This document shows positions 17,631-26,011 of a DNA stretch of 64,000 nucleotides, piece by piece. A model generated the notes under the pieces. That model saw nothing but the letters and a program-made list of their open reading frames with translations, was not told where the DNA came from and searched no databases. Numbering within the stretch: position 1 is the first letter of the stretch; each line of letters starts with the position of its first letter. This DNA is from Terrabacter sp. Root85 (GTDB taxonomy: Bacteria; Actinomycetota; Actinomycetes; Actinomycetales; Dermatophilaceae). Location of the stretch: assembly GCF_001429185.1 (NCBI RefSeq), contig NZ_LMIW01000008.1:605676-669675 (forward strand), in the 5' to 3' direction. The translations under genes were made by a program, and so were the position numbers.

Positions 17631-18193
17631 TGAGCACGTGGCCGGAAGGCGGCTCGGGGAGGGATGCGGGCCCGTCCGGCGCGTCCGCAGCGGCCCCGTA
17701 CGCCGGCGCGGACCCCTCGGTGACCACGACGGACCCGTCGTTCACCAGTGCCCCCGGCGACACCGCATACGCGACCTCCGGCGCCGCCTACGAGAGCTCG
17801 CACGAGAAGGCCGAGCACGCCTCCATCGGCGAGCTCGTGGCTGACATCAGCCAAGGGCTCAGCACGCTCCTCCGCCAGGAGGTGGAGTTGGCCAAGGCCG
17901 AGGTGCGCGAGTCCACCTCGCGAGCAGGCAAGGCCGCCGGCATGTTCGGTGGCGCTGCCCTCTCCGGCTGGATGGCGCTCCTCTTCCTGTCGCTGGCCGT
18001 GTGGGAGTGGCTCTCGAGGGCCCTCGACGACCGAGGCTGGGCTGCGGTCATCGTCATGGCCGTTTGGGCCGTCGTCGGCGCGGTCCTCGCGGCGATGGGC
18101 AGGCGCACGACCAAGGAGATCCAAGGACTACCGCGCACGACGGAGACCGCCAAGCGGGTGCCGGACGCGCTGAAGGGAAACGAGGAACGATGA
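17630..18193 (+). CDS. phage-holin-superfamily (Holin-X, DUF1469) membrane protein
   Basis: A 187-residue protein. After about 55 disordered residues comes IGELVADISQGLSTLLRQEVELAKAEVRE, the amphipathic entry helix of the family, then two transmembrane segments (GGAALSGWMALLFLSLAVWEWL and AAVIVMAVWAVVGAVLAAMG) and a short basic tail. Despite the family name these proteins are usually chromosomal and not lytic. The start overlaps the upstream stop (TGATG) and the end overlaps the DUF3618 gene (ATGA). Confidence 0.85.
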   Translation: MSTWPEGGSGRDAGPSGASAAAPYAGADPSVTTTDPSFTSAPGDTAYATSGAAYESSHEKAEHASIGELVADISQGLSTLLRQEVELAKAEVRESTSRAGKAAGMFGGAALSGWMALLFLSLAVWEWLSRALDDRGWAAVIVMAVWAVVGAVLAAMGRRTTKEIQGLPRTTETAKRVPDALKGNEER

Positions 18194-18804
18194 GCACGAA
18201 CTACCCGATCAACAACGACCCGGACGCGATCCGGGCGGACATCGAGCGCACGCGCGAGAACCTGAGCCGCGACGTCAACGCTCTGGGTGAGTCCGTCAGC
18301 CCGGGACAGGTCGCCCACCGCCAGGCCGAGAAGGTCAAGGGAAGTGCCGCGGCCCTGCGAGAGCGGGTCATGGGGACCGCGACCGACGCCGGGGACAGGA
18401 CTTCGGGTCTGGCCCACGGTGTCGGTGAGGCAGCGAGCGATGCTGGCAATACCGTGCAGCGCAAGGCGCGGGGCAACCCCCTCGCAGCCGGGGTCATTGC
18501 GCTCGGCGCCGGATGGCTCCTGGGGTCCCTGCTCCCGGCGTCCGAGAAGGAGCGCCGCCTCTCTGAGACGGTCAAGGAGAAGGCCGAGCCGGTGGTGCAG
18601 CAGGCACAGACGGTGGCCAAGGACGTGGCGAGCGAGTCGGCCGAGCACCTCAAGCAGCCGGCACAGGACGCCGTGCAGTCGGTCAAGGAGACGGCTCAAT
18701 CGGCCGCCCAGGACGTCAAGGACGAGGGCGCGCACGCCGCCGCGGACGTGCGGGAGAGCGCCTCCGAGTCCGCCGACGCCGTCAAGAACCAACCGCAGGG
18801 CTGA
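18190..18804 (+). CDS. DUF3618 membrane protein with helical tail
   Basis: A 204-residue protein. The N-terminus DPDAIRADIERTRENLSRDV is the hallmark of DUF3618, and a hydrophobic segment (NPLAAGVIALGAGWLLGSLLP) follows at about 98-118. The C-terminal 80 residues are an Ala/Lys/Glu/Gln helix with LEA-like repeats (VKETAQSAAQDVKDEGAHAA). It is the third gene of the 16809-18804 operon. Family function is unknown, probably envelope-associated. Confidence 0.85.
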   Translation: MSTNYPINNDPDAIRADIERTRENLSRDVNALGESVSPGQVAHRQAEKVKGSAAALRERVMGTATDAGDRTSGLAHGVGEAASDAGNTVQRKARGNPLAAGVIALGAGWLLGSLLPASEKERRLSETVKEKAEPVVQQAQTVAKDVASESAEHLKQPAQDAVQSVKETAQSAAQDVKDEGAHAAADVRESASESADAVKNQPQG

Positions 18805-19043
18805 TCTCCAGAACTGTCAGCGTGCAGGGGGCGGCCGGTGACCATCGGTCGCCCCCTGCACCTGTGCAGCAAGGCGAGCGGCGGCTCCGGCTCGCCCACG
18901 CACGGACCCCATGATGAATGCGTTCGCAAACCCCATCGCGTACGTCTCTACCGAGGCGCGCGGTGCAGGTCGACTATCCACCGGCAATGCAAGGGGCGGG
19001 GACCGCACTTCGGGAGATCTCATGCTGGGCGCCGAGCCACCCC

Positions 19044-19358
19044 TTACTGTGTCGCGGATCCGTGGACGTCGGCGGCTACTGGAGCCACAACCTCGCCCTG
19101 CCCGGCCGTCTGGGCGGTGCGACCGCTGCGGCGGACTCTCAGCTCTGCGAGCAACGCACGCTCACGCCGCCTGAGAGCGGCCTCGCGGCTTACTTGGCCC
19201 GGAAGGGGGTTTGGCCCAGCGTGATGCGCCTGATCCCGGAGCCGGTCCTCAACGCGGGCCAGCTCGGCTGCAAGCTCCCGAATGGTGAGTTCATTCACGG
19301 GGCGGTACTCGTCAGAAACCACATGGCTTCGATACCCGATCTCACCATCGTCAAACAC
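19044..19358 (-). CDS. small helical hypothetical protein
   Basis: An open frame of up to 151 codons; the portion after GTG 19358 (about 104 residues) reads as a plausible soluble helical protein (ELTIRELAAELARVEDRLRD, SREAALRRRERALLAELRVR). I do not recognise it. No strong ribosome binding site marks a start. It lies in a 900-base stretch (18805-19720) otherwise without supported genes, so it may be decayed. Confidence 0.4.
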   Translation of the reverse strand: MFDDGEIGYRSHVVSDEYRPVNELTIRELAAELARVEDRLRDQAHHAGPNPLPGQVSREAALRRRERALLAELRVRRSGRTAQTAGQGEVVAPVAADVHGSATQ

Positions 19359-19720
19359 CCTCGCCCGAGGTCGTGCGAAGCGCAGCCGAGCCAGTGCCTC
19401 ACGCGCGGGACCGTGGGTAGTTCTCGGTGCTCCCACGTCGACATCACGTCGAGGCCGCACGTCTCGCCGAGGTCCGGCAGGACCTGGTGAGCCTTGCATC
19501 GCTCTTCTGCCGGAGGGCTACGAGCGCACTCGAACGTACCCAGCGTCCTCCAGAAATGCTGCGGCGGCCGGTAGCCGCCTGGATTCCGTTGCGGCGCCAG
19601 GCGGTCACGATCGCGGCCGGTGCGGGTTTGGATGGGCGGCCGATGGGCACGTGACGGACAGGTGCGCGTGAGGCGCGCCGCGGGCGATGACGTCGAGGAC
19701 GCAGGAGGTGACGGACGGCG

Positions 19721-20422
19721 ATGGAGCCGATACCCGAAACGGATGAAGCCCTGTCGGAGCTGGAACGGTTCGGAGACAGTGACCTTCGTGGGGACCTGGC
19801 GGAGGTGGCCGCGACGGCGAAGGAGAAGATCCCGACGCTGGTCGGTCTGAGTCTGACACTGGTGGCCGAGCAGCTCGTACTGACGTATGTCGCCACGGGT
19901 CTGGAGGTCGCCGTGATGGACGCGGTCCAGTACGTCGACGGGGGGCCATGCGTCAAGGCCGTCGCCGACGACGAGATCGTGGGGACCGATGTCGAAGACC
20001 TCCTCGACGAGGGGCGCTGGCAGCTTTTCGCTCAGGCGACCGCGGCGGCAGGTGTCCGCAGCACCCTGTCAATCCCCTTCGGGGAGGAGGGGATAGTGAC
20101 GGGAGGTGTCAATCTCTATGGCGGCCACGCCTCATCCTTCCAAGGACAGGAGAGTGAGCTCGCGAGGCTTTTTGGCGGTTGGGCTCCGGGCGTGGTGTCC
20201 AACGCCGACCTGTCGTTCTCGACCCGACTCGAAGCAGTCCGGAGTCCGGAGAGGCTGAAGGGCCAGGCGTACGTCGACCAGGCCGTGGGCCTGCTCGTCA
20301 GTTCGCGCGGGATCGAGGCCCACGTCGCAGAGGAACGCCTGTACCGGGCTGCCGCGCAAGCGGGTACGAGCGTGGTGGCATTGGCTCGGGCGATCGTCAG
20401 TGCGTTCACCGGTGAGGCATGA
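19721..20422 (+). CDS. GAF-ANTAR regulator
   Basis: A 233-residue protein. The GAF domain covers about 30-160 (YVDGGPCVKAVADDEIVGTD, VRSTLSIPF) and the ANTAR domain about 170-230 (YVDQAVGLLVSSRGIEAHVAEERLYRAAAQAG). The ANTAR part lacks a clean conserved tail, ending ALARAIVSAFTGEA. It is the second ANTAR protein of the island; its RNA target is unknown. Confidence 0.85.
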   Translation: MEPIPETDEALSELERFGDSDLRGDLAEVAATAKEKIPTLVGLSLTLVAEQLVLTYVATGLEVAVMDAVQYVDGGPCVKAVADDEIVGTDVEDLLDEGRWQLFAQATAAAGVRSTLSIPFGEEGIVTGGVNLYGGHASSFQGQESELARLFGGWAPGVVSNADLSFSTRLEAVRSPERLKGQAYVDQAVGLLVSSRGIEAHVAEERLYRAAAQAGTSVVALARAIVSAFTGEA

Positions 20423-20693
20423 GCCACGACGGCGGCTCGTCCGCATCACGACCGGGGCTTCGCAGGTGATGAGCCTGCACAGGCAGCCCTTGGATTGCAT
20501 TCCTGGAGTAGTAGGTCTGGAGCCGCGACATCGATGCCACGCCGGACGGTCTGGGTCAATGACGGCACCTTCAAGGCGCGAGGGAAGCCACCCGTCACGG
20601 ACGACTCCGGTCATCTGTATGTCCATTTTCCCGAGTTGAACACCGCTAGCGACCGCGCGATGCCCCCGCATGACAACCTCGTGAGGGGCCTGA

Positions 20694-20924
20694 AGTCGCT
20701 GCACGGTCGGGCAAGCGATCGGGATCCTCATGGAGCGCTACCAGATGGCTCCTGACGCGGCATTTGCCTACCTTCGACGGCTCTCACAGGACGGCAACAT
20801 CAAGTTGCACGACATCGCCGAGGTCCTGCGCGTCACCGGGCGACTCCCCGTGGAGTGCGGGCGGCGTCGCGAGCAGCCTGCGGGTGCGGACCAGCCGGAA
20901 ACGAAGGCGCCGGGCGGGAACTGA
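20694..20924 (+). pseudogene. remnant of an ANTAR-domain protein
   Basis: The frame reads SRCTVGQAIGILMERYQMAP then AFAYLRRLSQDGNIKLHDIAEVL, a near-complete ANTAR domain. It is directly preceded by a stop (TGA 20691-20693), and the residues that should come before it are in another frame (DNLVRGLKS). No GAF domain or start is visible upstream. A frameshifted remnant is the simplest reading; a short protein starting at ATG 20730 is possible but would lack the first helix. Confidence 0.7.
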
Positions 20925-20951
20925 CGCGTTGTCAGCCGGCCCGACAGATCG

Positions 20952-21092
20952 TCATGCGGCGTGGCTACATGTTGAGCACGTGCAGTCCTCACATGAGCAC
21001 GAGTCACACGTGCAGTCCGCAGGGCAGTTGTCGCAGTCGCAGGGACTGCTGGGTTCGGTCTCGATGGGGACCGGGGGGATCTGGCCGCTCAT
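20952..21092 (-). CDS. metallothionein-like 10-cysteine peptide
   Basis: A 46-residue protein with ten cysteines at 18, 20, 23, 27, 29, 32, 34, 37, 39 and 42 (CDCDNCPADC, TCDSCSCEDC, TCSTC), spaced C-x-C-x2-C-x3-C and then alternating C-x-C/x2-C. It is acidic and ends SHAA. Such density and spacing typify metallothioneins, which chelate Cu(I), Zn or Cd through thiolates; the metal cannot be read from sequence. GAGGAG five bases before ATG 21092 is a strong ribosome binding site. It lies 46 bases downstream of the hemerythrin gene on the same strand, so the two are probably co-transcribed. Confidence 0.8.
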   Translation of the reverse strand: MSGQIPPVPIETEPSSPCDCDNCPADCTCDSCSCEDCTCSTCSHAA

Positions 21093-21138
21093 GGACTCTC
21101 CTCAAAGGGGGACTTCTCCGACGTTCGCTCAGGTTGCG

Positions 21139-21636
21139 TCAGGAGACGACCGCGTCGATGGCCTTCTTCATGGCGCTGGGCTGCTCGGGACGGCGCGGCG
21201 CCTTCTTCCGCGCTGCGAGCAGCTCCTCACCGAGCTCCTGCAGCTGCTTGCGCCCGAGGCCCTCGCGGACCTTCGGGAACCAGTCCTGCTCCTCCTCGGC
21301 CATGTGGTGCTCGACGTTCTCGATGAGCACCGTCGTCTTGGCGTCGAACCGCTCGTCCGTCGCGTCCATCGCCGCGAGCTCCATGCAGAGCACGTCCGCG
21401 ACGTGGTGCTCCTCGTACGACTCGAGCACGTCGTCCTCGAGGTCGGGCAGCAGGTCCCGCACGCGGGGGTACATGACCTCGTTCTCGATGTAGGTGTGCA
21501 CGGTCAGCAGCTCGAGGATCGTGTCGACGATCTTCTGCTTCTGGACCGGGGTCTGGTCGGGCTTGCGGAAGGCGCGGAACTGCTCGCGCACGTCCTTGTG
21601 GTCCTGCTTGAGCAGGACGATGGCATCGGTGGACAC
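21139..21636 (-). CDS. hemerythrin-like (HHE) domain protein
   Basis: A 165-residue protein. The di-iron ligands fit LLKQDHKDVREQ (helix 1 His), LTVHTYIENEVMYPRV (H-x3-E), EHHVADVLC and ENVEHHMAEEEQDWFP (H-x4-E-like). Cytoplasmic HHE proteins bind O2 or NO or act in redox and iron-stress responses. GTG 21636 with AAGGAG five bases upstream sets the start; longer in-frame starts have proline-rich nonsense before it. It precedes the 10-Cys peptide in a probable metal/redox operon. Confidence 0.88.
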   Translation of the reverse strand: MSTDAIVLLKQDHKDVREQFRAFRKPDQTPVQKQKIVDTILELLTVHTYIENEVMYPRVRDLLPDLEDDVLESYEEHHVADVLCMELAAMDATDERFDAKTTVLIENVEHHMAEEEQDWFPKVREGLGRKQLQELGEELLAARKKAPRRPEQPSAMKKAIDAVVS

Positions 21637-21849
21637 AGGCGCTCCTTCGAGCAGCGGGGGCGGGGGACGACCGGCAAACTGTGCCGTCCAGCCGTTTCGT
21701 ACCCATCGCACACTGCCCGAACCACACGGGTGCGCGTTATGTCCTGTGCCACACCCACCGGCGCTTGGAACGCCCTCGGGACGGGCAGGCCGACGCGTCT
21801 CATGCCTAGGCGCCCAGTGAAGATCTGCGAGTCACCTGTCAGGTCTGGC

Positions 21850-21882
21850 GGATTGGCCGGCTCACGGGAGTTCGGCCAATCC
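21850..21882. repeat. inverted repeat in a gene-free stretch
   Basis: GGATTGGCC (21850-21858) and GGCCAATCC (21874-21882) form perfect 9-bp arms with a 15-base loop. The 21637-22193 stretch has no supported gene. It may be a terminator or operator; no flanking gene makes either role certain. Confidence 0.35.
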
Positions 21883-22193
21883 GACCCTGGGTACGTCCTG
21901 GTTGGCGGCGCCGTCTCCTCGACCTCCCCTGTGGTCTGGGAGGCGGCGTCGTCCGAGCGATTCCTTGCTCGAGTCCCTCGGACGCTGCGGGGCGCAGCCT
22001 CGAGGGCGCACCGCCGTAGGCCAACGGCTCGCCCTTGGCCGCGAGATCAGTCAGCCCAGAAGCCGGACCGGTGTTGACGACGTGCACGCGTAACGGCATA
22101 GAGCGGAGCCGAGGTGTCTCGGGGTGGGAAACGGGTACGGCCAAGTCCCCACCGAACACCGCGCCGCGTGCGCCAGATGCACCAGGACTTCGC

Positions 22194-22736
22194 ATGACGG
22201 CATACAGCACCTTCGTTCGTGCCACGCACGTGCTCACCAACGCAGCATGGTTCGGCGGCTCCTTGGCGGGCGCTGTCGCGCTGCAACCAGCCCGCCGCAA
22301 GAGTGACGACGCCCGCGACCCAGCCGAGATCGCGGACGAGGGGTGGCGCCGTTGGGGTCCAGTTCAGGGTGCGGCTATCGGCCTGCACCTCCTGAGCGGC
22401 CTCGCGATCTTGGCCGATAACCGGCGCCGCGTCGTCGGTCACCCTCCTACGGCGGCGGCCGTCATCCTCAAGACGGCGCTGACAGGGACGGCGATCATGG
22501 TCAGCGCCGAGGCTTACCGATCCAGTGCCGAGCTCGACGATGCGCTCGAGCACGCTCAGGGGGATCCTGCGGTGGAGGACAAGGCCCACCGACTCACACA
22601 ACGCATGAGCTGGCTGCGATGGGCCACCCCCGTGGCCACCGCGGGGCTCCTCGTGCTCGATGCCTACCTCGGCGAGCAGCAACGCGGCGTCGCAGGGCTC
22701 CTCGACCCGCCGTCCAGCTTGCGGCGCACGACGTGA
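22194..22736 (+). CDS. hypothetical membrane protein
   Basis: A 180-residue protein with about four hydrophobic segments (FVRATHVLTNAAWFGGSLAG, AAIGLHLLSGLAILADNR, AAVILKTALTGTAIMVSAEA, RWATPVATAGLLVLDAYLGE). The His in the first and third segments and the overall layout resemble small DUF-type haem-less membrane proteins; I do not recognise the family. Start ATG 22194 follows a gene-free region. Its stop overlaps the next start as GTGA. Confidence 0.7.
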   Translation: MTAYSTFVRATHVLTNAAWFGGSLAGAVALQPARRKSDDARDPAEIADEGWRRWGPVQGAAIGLHLLSGLAILADNRRRVVGHPPTAAAVILKTALTGTAIMVSAEAYRSSAELDDALEHAQGDPAVEDKAHRLTQRMSWLRWATPVATAGLLVLDAYLGEQQRGVAGLLDPPSSLRRTT

Positions 22737-23116
22737 CTCGCGAATTCGAGTTCGCATTCGAGGGTCGCTACCGACTGCCCGCGCTCGCGTTCGGGATCAC
22801 TCCGGCCACCGCCCAGGTCGTCGTCACCGCGCATGAGCTGCTTGTGAGGTTCGGGCCCTGGCGACTGCGGACGGCGCTCGCCAACGTCGCCGGCACCGAG
22901 GTCAGCACGGGGTATGCCTTTCACCGGACGGCTGGTCCGCCCCATCTGTCGTTCACCGACCGCGGCGTCACCTTCGCGACGAACTCGCGTCAGGGACTGT
23001 GCATAGAGTTCGTCGAGCCAGTCCATGCCATCGAACCCGCCGGAGTTCTTCGGCACCCCGCGGCGACGGTGACGGTCGCTGACCCGGAGGCGCTCGCTGC
23101 TGCCCTACGCCTCTGA
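22733..23116 (+). CDS. conserved hypothetical protein
   Basis: A 127-residue beta-rich soluble protein (TREFEFAFEGRYRLPALAFG, VVVTAHELLVRFGPWRLRTA) ending ADPEALAAALRL. No known motif is seen. The GTG start overlaps the upstream membrane gene by four bases (GTGA), arguing for translational coupling and a shared role. Confidence 0.65.
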   Translation: MTREFEFAFEGRYRLPALAFGITPATAQVVVTAHELLVRFGPWRLRTALANVAGTEVSTGYAFHRTAGPPHLSFTDRGVTFATNSRQGLCIEFVEPVHAIEPAGVLRHPAATVTVADPEALAAALRL

Positions 23117-23368
23117 CACACAACCGTCTGCTGCGCCCTGGTGATCCGGGCGCGGCTTGCGTGAGGGGAGACGGTGCATCCCATCTCGGGTCTGGCACGG
23201 CGGTGCCGCCCGATGCATGGCTGAGACGGCGAACGCTGACCAGCTTGGCGGTGACGAACGGCTGTTGGGTTCCTGTCGCGCGGAGACAGGTGGGTGCGCG
23301 GCTGGGAGATCTCTGGCAACCCGGCGCCGGTGCCTCACGTGGACGCGTCAAGACCGTAGGGTCGCGCC

Positions 23369-23776
23369 ATGACTCGTCTTCGCGTGCCTACCGTGTTGGC
23401 GGTGTGCGCCTGTTGGGCGTTGGCAGCCTGTTCCGGCGACAGCTCGCCCGCGGCGACGGATGCCGCTCGGGCCGCCACCAGCTTCACCGCGTCCGTCGAC
23501 GCGCAGCCAGAGGCAGCCTGTGCGCTGCTGGCTCCACAGACCCGTCAAGAACTCGAAGACTCCTCGGGTCCGTGTGCCCAGGGGATCAAGGATGCCAACT
23601 TGCCGAGCGCTGGGAGGGTGATTTCCGTGGACGTGTTTGGCCAGGACGCCATGGTGCGGCTCGAGCACGACACGCTGTTCTTGGCACGGTTCGGCTCCGG
23701 CTGGCGTGTGACTGCTGCTGGTTGCACCCCCCAGGAACAAGATCGTCCCTTCTCGTGTGAGCTCAAGGGAGCTTGA
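23369..23776 (+). CDS. small lipoprotein
   Basis: A 135-residue protein with a lipoprotein signal: hydrophobic LRVPTVLAVCACWALAAC with the lipobox cysteine at about residue 21, then SGDSS. The mature part has several cysteines and a beta-rich C-terminus (DVFGQDAMVRLEHDTLFLA) that resembles small immunity-like or NTF2-like folds. It heads a three-gene operon with a 27-residue membrane peptide and a DUF6766 protein. Confidence 0.75.
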   Translation: MTRLRVPTVLAVCACWALAACSGDSSPAATDAARAATSFTASVDAQPEAACALLAPQTRQELEDSSGPCAQGIKDANLPSAGRVISVDVFGQDAMVRLEHDTLFLARFGSGWRVTAAGCTPQEQDRPFSCELKGA

Positions 23777-23778
23777 CC

Positions 23779-23862
23779 GTGCGCGCTGCATTCATCGCCA
23801 TCCTCGTGTTCATTGGGGTCGTGCTGGCTGCTTGCATCTTCGTCGGGCTGGCGCAGCGATGA
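23779..23862 (+). CDS. 27-residue single-span membrane peptide
   Basis: GTG 23779 opens a frame of 27 residues: VRAAFIAILVFIGVVLAACI then FVGLAQR. It is almost wholly hydrophobic, starting two bases after the lipoprotein stop and ending in an ATGA overlap with the next gene. This tight packing is the main evidence that it is translated. No family is recognised; it could be a small subunit for the DUF6766 partner. Confidence 0.5.
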   Translation: MRAAFIAILVFIGVVLAACIFVGLAQR

Positions 23863-24530
23863 AGCGGGTACGTGAGCAGGGCTTGACCTTGGCGTTCACG
23901 GCCCTCTTGGTCGCGGCGCTTGTCGGGCAAGCGCTGACGGGACTGGCTTCCTACAACCGGCAGGCGGCCGACGCCGGCCTTCCGTTGATGACGCTTCTCC
24001 GGTACGTGACCTCCTCGCAGTTCGCCGTCGACGTGGCCGAGAACTGGCAGTCGGAGTACCTGCAGTTCCTCCTCTTCATCCTGCTCACCGTCTGGCTGGC
24101 CCAGAAGGGCTCTCCCGAATCGAAGCCGCTGGACACGCTGGGTCGGGAGTCGGACAAGGACCAGAAAGTCGGCCGGTACGCCCAAAGGGACTCGCCAACC
24201 TGGGCGAAGGCCGGCGGGTGGCGCCTGCGGCTGTTCTCGCGGTCGCTCGGACTGACGATGGCGGCCATCTTCTTGCTCTCATGGCTGGCCCAGTTCATCG
24301 CCGGACGCTCGGCATACAACGCAGATCAGATCCAGGACCTCAAGGCCCCTCTCGACTGGGCTCAGTACGCGGCTGCCCCGGATTTTTGGAACCGCACGTT
24401 TCAGAACTGGCAGTCCGAGTTCCTGGCCGTCGCGAGCATGGTCGTGCTGAGCATCTACCTGCGAGAGCGGGGCTCGCCCGAGTCGAAACCCGTGGGGCAG
24501 CCGCACGGCTCGACCGGCGTCGACGGCTGA
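23859..24530 (+). CDS. DUF6766-family membrane protein
   Basis: A 223-residue protein with four hydrophobic segments arranged as two copies of one unit. Each unit ends with an N-W-Q-S-E motif (ENWQSEYLQFLLFILLTVWL and QNWQSEFLAVASMVVLSIYL) followed by GSPESKP. The duplicated GSPESKP and NWQSE are diagnostic of this family as I recall it; function unknown. ATG 23859 overlaps the small peptide gene. It is third in the 23369-24530 operon. Confidence 0.78.
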   Translation: MKRVREQGLTLAFTALLVAALVGQALTGLASYNRQAADAGLPLMTLLRYVTSSQFAVDVAENWQSEYLQFLLFILLTVWLAQKGSPESKPLDTLGRESDKDQKVGRYAQRDSPTWAKAGGWRLRLFSRSLGLTMAAIFLLSWLAQFIAGRSAYNADQIQDLKAPLDWAQYAAAPDFWNRTFQNWQSEFLAVASMVVLSIYLRERGSPESKPVGQPHGSTGVDG

Positions 24531-24636
24531 GCGGTCCGCGGGCCCACAGGATGAGCCCGGCGAAGGTGACGATGCCGCACGTGGCGTGTACGACGGGCCG
24601 CGTGTGGAGTGTCGTCGAGTGACCTGGATCCTGGGC

Positions 24637-24735
24637 TCAGCGACGCTCTGAAGGGACGATGTGGTCCTCGATGCGTTGCATGACGAGCATCAGCGCCAGG
24701 CCGACCAGCGGAGAGGTGAGGGAGAGGGCGAGCAT
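24637..24735 (-). CDS. 32-residue membrane microprotein
   Basis: ATG 24735 with AAAGG five bases upstream opens MLALSLTSPLVGLALMLVMQ then RIEDHIVPSERR. One hydrophobic helix is followed by a charged tail. A related peptide lies at 49476-49598 (IALALTAPVLGFGLLLTLQW then FEERVMS), giving independent support that this is a real small family. Function unknown. Confidence 0.55.
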   Translation of the reverse strand: MLALSLTSPLVGLALMLVMQRIEDHIVPSERR

Positions 24736-24858
24736 GAGTGCCTTTCAATGGTGCCGGGTTCCGGCAGACACGGCCCCGACCGTGTCGTCGTTCAGACCTG
24801 ATCCCCACAAGCGCACTCCGTCACACTGCTTGTCGTGACGGACCGCGTCCGGGGCGCC

Positions 24859-24895
24859 GGAGGGGCTCCGGTCCCTCGCCGGACCGGAGCCCTCC
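24859..24895 (-). terminator. strong GC hairpin after the secreted-protein gene
   Basis: A long stem: GGAGGGGCTCCGGTCC against GGACCGGAGCCCTCC, with one bulged G and a 6-base loop. It lies about 50 bases beyond the stop of the reverse-strand gene at 24946, a normal terminator distance. Confidence 0.7.
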
Positions 24896-24945
24896 TTCCC
24901 GAGCGAGATCAGACCCGGGAGTGCAGCGGGGCGAGCTGAACCGCG

Positions 24946-25494
24946 TCAGAGACCAAGGAGGCGGTTGAGCAGGTTGGCGAGCCCATTGATGCCGTTGCCG
25001 TCGAGGAGTCCAGCCACTGCACACAGGAGGTTGCCGAGCAGGTTGCCGGCGCCCGACTGGGCCGTGATGTTGAGGACCACCTGGTTGAGATCGACGGCGA
25101 GGCCGAGCACGTTGAGGTGCAGCGGTCCGAGCACGAGGTTGAGGATGTCGCACGTGCCCGCAGCGGTGGCGTTCGCCACCGTCGTGGTGACCGTCCGGGT
25201 CACCGGGATCGTGGCACCGGCGAGGGTTGTCAGGGTGCCAGTGACGACTCCGGTCACGGCTAGCTGACCGTTCTGGTTGCTGAACGACGTCGGGGCGAAC
25301 GAGCCGGTGAACGTGCCCACGCCGGCGACGACCTGGTTGATCGTCGCCGAAGCCGTCGTCCTCGGTGTGGCGGCCGCGGGCGCGGCTGCGGCAGCGGCAG
25401 GCGCCGCGGAGGCGCTAGCAACCGGCGCGAGGCCCAAGGCCGCGGTGGTGGCGAGGGTGACTCCGGCGGCGCAGAGCTTGTAGGTGAGCTTCAT
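24946..25494 (-). CDS. secreted protein of unknown function
   Basis: A 182-residue protein with a Sec signal peptide (MKLTYKLCAAGVTLATTAAL, cleavage near ASASA-AP). An Ala/Pro linker follows, then a beta-rich part (VVAGVGTFTGSFAPTSFSNQ) and a hydrophobic Leu/Asn-rich C-terminus (NLLGNLLCAVAGLLDGNGIN) with two cysteines likely to pair. Such small exported proteins with GxFTG-type cores are frequent in actinobacteria without known roles. AAGGAG upstream of ATG 25494 supports the start. Confidence 0.8.
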   Translation of the reverse strand: MKLTYKLCAAGVTLATTAALGLAPVASASAAPAAAAAAPAAATPRTTASATINQVVAGVGTFTGSFAPTSFSNQNGQLAVTGVVTGTLTTLAGATIPVTRTVTTTVANATAAGTCDILNLVLGPLHLNVLGLAVDLNQVVLNITAQSGAGNLLGNLLCAVAGLLDGNGINGLANLLNRLLGL

Positions 25495-25681
25495 GGGTGT
25501 GACTCCTTCATCGGCGTACGGGCGGCCTCGTGGGCCGTCGGTCACCTCTGAAGAGCACGCCTCACGCATCACATGATGCGAGCTGACAGGACCTATGGGA
25601 GATGCCCTGCGCAAAGTTCGAGCACGAACTGGTCCGATCAGTCCGGATATCGGCTATGGATCCCGCGTCATGCGATCGCCG

Positions 25682-26011
25682 TCAAGGCGTCCGGTCGTCG
25701 TGTCGAGGCTCCAGGACGCTGCGGTGGCTCATGTCGTATGCGGCCAGCACCTCCAGCAGGAGCTCGCCCGAACGCTCGGCTACGTCCACTCGATCGTCCG
25801 GGCCGGTCTCGCGCAGGACCTCGATGGCGACGTTCTGATGGATGCGAGTCATGACCAGCAGGCTGATACCGCCCGTGAAGGCGTGCCGCCCCAGCTCGTA
25901 TGCCGACTCCCGGGCGGCCTCGTCGCGGCGGGGCAGGAAGCGCCGCAGCGTCGCGCGGTAGTCCTGGGTGAGGTCGTCGACGACGAGCCGCGCCGGCCGA
26001 TGGGGGCTCAC
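25682..26011 (-). CDS. stand-alone RsbU N-terminal domain (RsbT-binding) protein
   Basis: A 109-residue helical protein whose core (QDYRATLRRFLPRRDEAARE, SAYELGRHAFTGGISLLVMT, RIHQNVAIEVL) matches the N-terminal RsbT-binding domain of RsbU phosphatases. No PP2C/SpoIIE phosphatase domain follows; the protein ends with a 30-residue tail. It overlaps the RsbS gene by four bases (ATGA 26008-26011) and closes the stressosome operon. It could be an adaptor that takes RsbT released from RsbR/RsbS, or a remnant of a larger phosphatase. Confidence 0.75.
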   Translation of the reverse strand: MSPHRPARLVVDDLTQDYRATLRRFLPRRDEAARESAYELGRHAFTGGISLLVMTRIHQNVAIEVLRETGPDDRVDVAERSGELLLEVLAAYDMSHRSVLEPRHDDRTP

